From an uncultured Acidimicrobiia bacterium (GTDB lineage: Bacteria > Actinomycetota > Acidimicrobiia > Acidimicrobiales > CAIXPF01), in contig CAIXPF010000030.1 in assembly GCA_903921205.1 (NCBI GenBank), positions 1-64,000 of the forward strand: 64,000 nt of DNA, written 5' to 3'. Of the stretch, positions 60,947-64,000 are shown piece by piece (positions within the stretch are counted from its first letter, which is position 1; each line of letters starts with the position of its first letter). Position numbers and translations under genes: made by a program. Under the pieces are notes generated by a model that did no database searches, was not told where the DNA came from, and saw only the letters and a program-made list of their open reading frames with translations.

Positions 60947-62095
60947 GTGGATGCGAACGCAGCGGTACGGGAACTCGTCGAAGGTCAGATCGCCGAAGGA
61001 CGCCAGATCGGCGTGCAGGTGTGTGCCTACGTGCACGGTGAGAAGGTGATCGACGTCGTCGCCGGCAACCGTGGGCCCGACGATGCCCGGCCGGTCGAGC
61101 CGGACTCGCTCTTCCTCAGCTTCTCCACCACCAAGGGGATCACGGCGCTGGCCCTGCACCAGCTCGCCGACCGGGGCCTGATCGACTACGAGGCCCCGGT
61201 CGTCACCTACTGGCCGGCGTTCGGCCGCCACGGCAAGGACAAGCTGACCGTGGCCCAGGCCATGAGCCACCAGGCCGGCCTCTACGCCCTGCCCGATCCG
61301 CTGCTGCCCGAACACCTGACCGACTGGGACGCCGCGCTGGCACGCATCGAGGACGCCGTGCCGGCCTGGGAGCCTGGCACGGCCACCGGCTATCACGCCG
61401 TCACCTACGGCTGGATCGCCGGGGGCATCATCGCCGGGGCCTGTGGCCGCCACGTCAGCGACGTGATCCGAACCGAGATCGCCGAGCCGCTCGGGGTGGC
61501 CGACGAGTTCTTCGTGGGCCTGCCCGCCGATCCCGCCGTCGAGGCCCGGCTGACCACGTTGGCCATCGTCCCCGCCGGCGACGGCCTGCCCATCCCCGAC
61601 GACGCCCCGTTCTATCGGGCCATGCCGAAGGGTATGTGGCCGCACTTCAACGAACTGCCGTTCCGGCGGGCTGCCATGCCCGGCGCCAACGGCCATTTCA
61701 GCGCCCGTGCGCTGGCCAAGATGTACGGCGCGCTGGCCAACGGCGGCGAGATCGGCGGGGTGCGCCTGGTCAGCCCCGGACGGATCGCCTCGATGCAGCA
61801 GCTGCGCACCGCCGAGGTCGACCGGGTGCTGATGACCGCGATCCGCAAGAACTGCGGCTTCTTCCTCGGCGGGCTGGGCCCGGATCTGCAGGGCAACCTG
61901 GTGCATGGTCCGATGGGGCCCCGCGAGACCGCGTTCGGTCACCCGGGCGCCGGCGGCTCGGTCGGGTTCGCCGATCCCGAGATCGGCCTCGGCGTCGGCC
62001 TGACCATCAACAAGATGGCCTATCCGGTGCCGGGCACGGGGACGACGCTGGAGATCTGCGACCTCATCCGGTCCCTGGTCGAGGGCCAGGGCTAG
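60947..62095 (+). CDS. Beta-lactamase-fold serine hydrolase (EstB / family VIII esterase-like)
   Basis: About 382 residues. The nucleophile motif S-x-x-K is SFSTTKG, the Tyr motif is in GTATGYHAVTYGWIAGG, and HPGAGGSVGFADPEIGLGVG holds the third (HxG) motif. These place it with family VIII esterases and class C beta-lactamase relatives; no signal peptide, so a cytosolic esterase is more likely than a resistance enzyme. GTG 60947 follows CAAGAT by 7 nt; ATG 60896 gives 17 more residues and is the alternative start. Confidence 0.86.
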   Translation: MDANAAVRELVEGQIAEGRQIGVQVCAYVHGEKVIDVVAGNRGPDDARPVEPDSLFLSFSTTKGITALALHQLADRGLIDYEAPVVTYWPAFGRHGKDKLTVAQAMSHQAGLYALPDPLLPEHLTDWDAALARIEDAVPAWEPGTATGYHAVTYGWIAGGIIAGACGRHVSDVIRTEIAEPLGVADEFFVGLPADPAVEARLTTLAIVPAGDGLPIPDDAPFYRAMPKGMWPHFNELPFRRAAMPGANGHFSARALAKMYGALANGGEIGGVRLVSPGRIASMQQLRTAEVDRVLMTAIRKNCGFFLGGLGPDLQGNLVHGPMGPRETAFGHPGAGGSVGFADPEIGLGVGLTINKMAYPVPGTGTTLEICDLIRSLVEGQG

Positions 62096-62131
62096 GGTCG
62101 CCCAGGCGGGGGCCGACGAGGAGGACAGGAC

Positions 62132-62905
62132 ATGTGGTTGCGCATCCGTCAGATCGCACTGGTCGCGGAACAGCTCGAGCCGGTGATCGAGGACTTCAGG
62201 GCCGTGCTCGGCCTCGAGGTGTGCTTCGTGGACCCCAGCGTGAAGGTCTTCGGCCTGCACAACTCGTTGATGCCGGTGGGGAACCAGTTCATCGAGGTGG
62301 TCGCCCCCATCCAGGAGGGCACGACCGCCGGCCGCTACCTCGAACGCCGCAGGGGCGACGGTGGCTACATGGTCATCACCCAGTGCGACGACCATGCGGC
62401 CCGCAAGGCCCGGGTCGATGCCATCGGCGTCCGCCAGGCGTGGGGCATGGAGCATGGTGACTACCGCTGCATGCAGCTGCACCCCAAGGACACCGGCGGG
62501 TCGTTCTTCGAGATCGACGCCATGGTCGGTGCGGGGGGCCTCGACGCCGACGGCCCGTGGGAACCGGCCGGTGGGAGCGCGTGGAAGCCGTTCCGCCGCC
62601 TCGAACGGGTGACTGCCATCACGGCCGCCGAGCTGCAGAGCGACGACCCGGCCGCCCTTGCCGCCCGCTGGGCGTCCATCGCCGAGGTGCCGGTCGGGAC
62701 CGATGCCGAGGGCAACCAGATCGTCGAGCTCGACAACGCCATCTTGCGCTTCGTGACCGCCACCGACGGCCGGGGCGAAGGTCTCGGCGGGATCGACGTC
62801 GCCACCGTGGACGCCGCGGCGATTCTCGACGCGGCACGCGCCCGCGGGGCCTACGTGCACGATGGCCAGGTGCTGCTCGGCGGGCTGCGGGTGAACCTGC
62901 GATGA
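62132..62905 (+). CDS. VOC (glyoxalase/bleomycin-resistance) family protein
   Basis: A 257-residue vicinal-oxygen-chelate protein with two betaalphabetabetabeta halves: IRQIALVAEQLEPVIEDFRA, FGLHNSLMPVGNQFIEVVAP (metal Glu), MQLHPKDTGGSFFEIDAM (metal His/Glu), and a weaker second repeat ending GAYVHDGQVLLGGLRVNL. Family members are dioxygenases, isomerases or lyases on small substrates. GAGGAGGACAGG supplies a strong ribosome binding site. The next crotonase gene overlaps its stop. Confidence 0.85.
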   Translation: MWLRIRQIALVAEQLEPVIEDFRAVLGLEVCFVDPSVKVFGLHNSLMPVGNQFIEVVAPIQEGTTAGRYLERRRGDGGYMVITQCDDHAARKARVDAIGVRQAWGMEHGDYRCMQLHPKDTGGSFFEIDAMVGAGGLDADGPWEPAGGSAWKPFRRLERVTAITAAELQSDDPAALAARWASIAEVPVGTDAEGNQIVELDNAILRFVTATDGRGEGLGGIDVATVDAAAILDAARARGAYVHDGQVLLGGLRVNLR

Positions 62906-63750
62906 CCGACACGAAGCCGACCGACCCGCCGGCGGCCGGACACGCCATCGCCGTCACCGTCGAGGATCCGGTCTGCATCATCCGGCTCGACCGGCCCGAG
63001 CGGCTCAACGCCCTGACCTTCCCGATGCTCGACGAGCTGCGGGCCGCGGTCGAGACCGCGGCCGCCGATCCACGGGTGGTCGGCATCGTCATCACCGGCA
63101 ACGGGCGTGGCTTCTGCTCCGGGCTCGACGCTGCCGTGCTCGCCGCGGTCACCGGCGGCGACGGCGCCGAGAACCATGCCGGTGCCCGGCCCGCCACTGC
63201 CGAGGAGCTGCCCGGCCTGTTCAGCTACCTGCTGCACGTACCCAAGCCGGTTGTGGCCGCCGTCAACGGCGTGGCCGCAGGCGGCGGCGTGGTGCTGGCC
63301 TCGATGTGCGACGTGCGTCTGGCGTCGGACCTTGCGTCGTTCACCACCGTCTTCCTGCAGCGCGGTCTCGTCGCCGAGCACGGCACCAGCTGGATCCTGC
63401 CGCGGTTGCTCGGCCCTGGCCGAGCCCTCGACCTGCTGTGGACCGGCCGACGGATCAGCGCCGAGGAGGCGTTGACGGTGGGGATGATCGAGTACGTGGT
63501 GCCCGCGGACGAACTGCTGGACCGGGCGGTCGACTACGTCCGGCAGATCGCGGCGTCGGCGTCGCCGGCCACGGTGGCCGCCACCAAGCGGATGGTCTAC
63601 GACCACCTCGGCACCGGCTACGAGGCGGCGTTGCGCGATGCCGACGCCGAGGCCTGGCGGGCCGTCGAAGGCCCCGACGCCACCGAGGGCGCGCAGGCCC
63701 TGCTCGAGAAGCGGCCGCCCCGGTTCCGCCGCCTCGGTACCGACGGCTGA
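62902..63750 (+). CDS. Enoyl-CoA hydratase/isomerase family protein
   Basis: A 282-residue crotonase: VCIIRLDRPERLNALTFPML, IVITGNGRGFCSGLDAAVLA, AAVNGVAAGGGVVLASMCDV (second oxyanion amide), LVAEHGTSWILPRLLGPGRA. It resembles the crotonase half of the fusion gene (EHGTSWILPRLLG versus EYGIAWMLPRLVG), so the two are likely paralogues of one degradation pathway. ATG overlaps the VOC stop (ATGA, 62902-62905). Confidence 0.9.
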   Translation: MTDTKPTDPPAAGHAIAVTVEDPVCIIRLDRPERLNALTFPMLDELRAAVETAAADPRVVGIVITGNGRGFCSGLDAAVLAAVTGGDGAENHAGARPATAEELPGLFSYLLHVPKPVVAAVNGVAAGGGVVLASMCDVRLASDLASFTTVFLQRGLVAEHGTSWILPRLLGPGRALDLLWTGRRISAEEALTVGMIEYVVPADELLDRAVDYVRQIAASASPATVAATKRMVYDHLGTGYEAALRDADAEAWRAVEGPDATEGAQALLEKRPPRFRRLGTDG

Positions 63751-63828
63751 CCCGGGCTGGACGGACCGGACGGACCGGACCGGCCGGACCGGCCGGCGAC
63801 CGACGGTCCACCGGCGAGGTTCCGGCCC

Positions 63829-64000
63829 TCAGCGACCCTGGAAGTTGGCCGGACGCTTCTCCACGAAGGCCCGGAACGCCTCGATGCAGTCCTCGCTGGC
63901 GGTGATGCGGGTGTGCCGTTCGGTCTCGATGTCCAGGAAGTCGCTGAAGCCCAGCCGCTCGGCGGCCACGAAGTTGGCCTTCATACCCCGCAGGGCCAGG
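63829..64000 (-). CDS. Enoyl-CoA hydratase, C-terminal fragment
   Basis: Only the last 56 codons are in the window; the start lies beyond the right edge. The translation LALRGMKANFVAAERLGFSD, then IETERHTRITASEDCIEAFR and AFVEKRPANFQGR, is the C-terminal trimerisation helix of crotonases, including the EAFRAFxEKRxxxFxGR ending. Converges on the 62902-63750 crotonase with an 78-nt gap of GACCG-type repeats. Confidence 0.87.
   Translation of the reverse strand, partial: LALRGMKANFVAAERLGFSDFLDIETERHTRITASEDCIEAFRAFVEKRPANFQGR

Noticed and set aside
59426-62860. 1144-residue minus-strand open frame
   Set aside because: Antisense to the crotonase-RidA, hydrolase and VOC genes, all with clear motifs; the frame has no recognisable domain.
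63751-63828. GACCG repeats in the last intergenic gap as a functional element
   Set aside because: Short, imperfect, and similar to general GC-rich sequence between convergent genes; at most a weak terminator.

Overview
This is a dense, high-GC window from a bacterial chromosome, most likely an actinobacterium and probably of the class Acidimicrobiia. The pointers are: many GTG starts; an F420-flavoured enzyme set (LLM-class, PPOX-class and Ddn-like oxidoreductases); an NdgR/LtbR-type IclR regulator divergent from leuCD; a Mycobacterium-type LeuB and SerC; and many genes whose start codon lies 6-9 nt after a -10 hexamer, i.e. leaderless transcripts. The class assignment is inference. I see no transposase, integrase, phage gene, CRISPR array or rRNA. 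Two tRNAs are present, Gln(CTG) and Glu(CTC).

Left third (1-26 kb): branched-chain amino acid, serine and sulfur amino acid metabolism. ilvB-ilvN-ilvC are preceded by a small leader peptide rich in Leu/Val/Ile and an attenuator hairpin. On the other strand an FHA-TIR-membrane protein is translationally coupled to a NadD-like nucleotidyltransferase. Next come a membrane-anchored protein, an O-acetylhomoserine sulfhydrylase, a DUF2889 protein, serC, an aspartate aminotransferase, an S9 peptidase, serA, a beta-propeller lipoprotein, leuC-leuD with the divergent IclR regulator, an alpha/beta hydrolase and greA. leuB-cimA follow, behind a second leader peptide (two Ile codons) and a strong terminator hairpin. 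CimA, LeuCD and LeuB together make 2-oxobutyrate from pyruvate (threonine-independent isoleucine route), IlvBNC complete Ile/Val synthesis, and the two leader peptides give amino-acid feedback.

Middle (26-42 kb): a short-form glutamyl-tRNA synthetase, a DUF218 protein, an M29/NicX-like enzyme, an acyl-CoA dehydrogenase, the two tRNA genes, an LLM oxidoreductase, and the murL-murD2 pair that makes the D-Glu of peptidoglycan by epimerising UDP-MurNAc-L-Ala-L-Glu. Then come a DedA protein, a methyltransferase, a PhzS-like FAD monooxygenase and a large secreted lipoprotein.

Right third (41.5-64 kb): catabolic and accessory genes: flavin reductase, MFS transporter, Ddn-like protein, TTC38-like TPR protein, a double CaiB/BaiF CoA-transferase, an LLM oxidoreductase, a SCO6745-like protein, an HpaB-family hydroxylase and a ThDP enzyme. 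A minus-strand lipid-glycan cluster follows (PIG-V-like and GT2 glycosyltransferases, a YdjC deacetylase, two methyltransferases). The end holds a RidA protein and a zinc dehydrogenase, a 377-bp intergenic region full of GGCGAATC motifs including a 42-bp palindrome, a crotonase-RidA fusion, a beta-lactamase-fold hydrolase, a VOC protein and two crotonases. The window edges cut an LLM oxidoreductase (left) and an enoyl-CoA hydratase (right).
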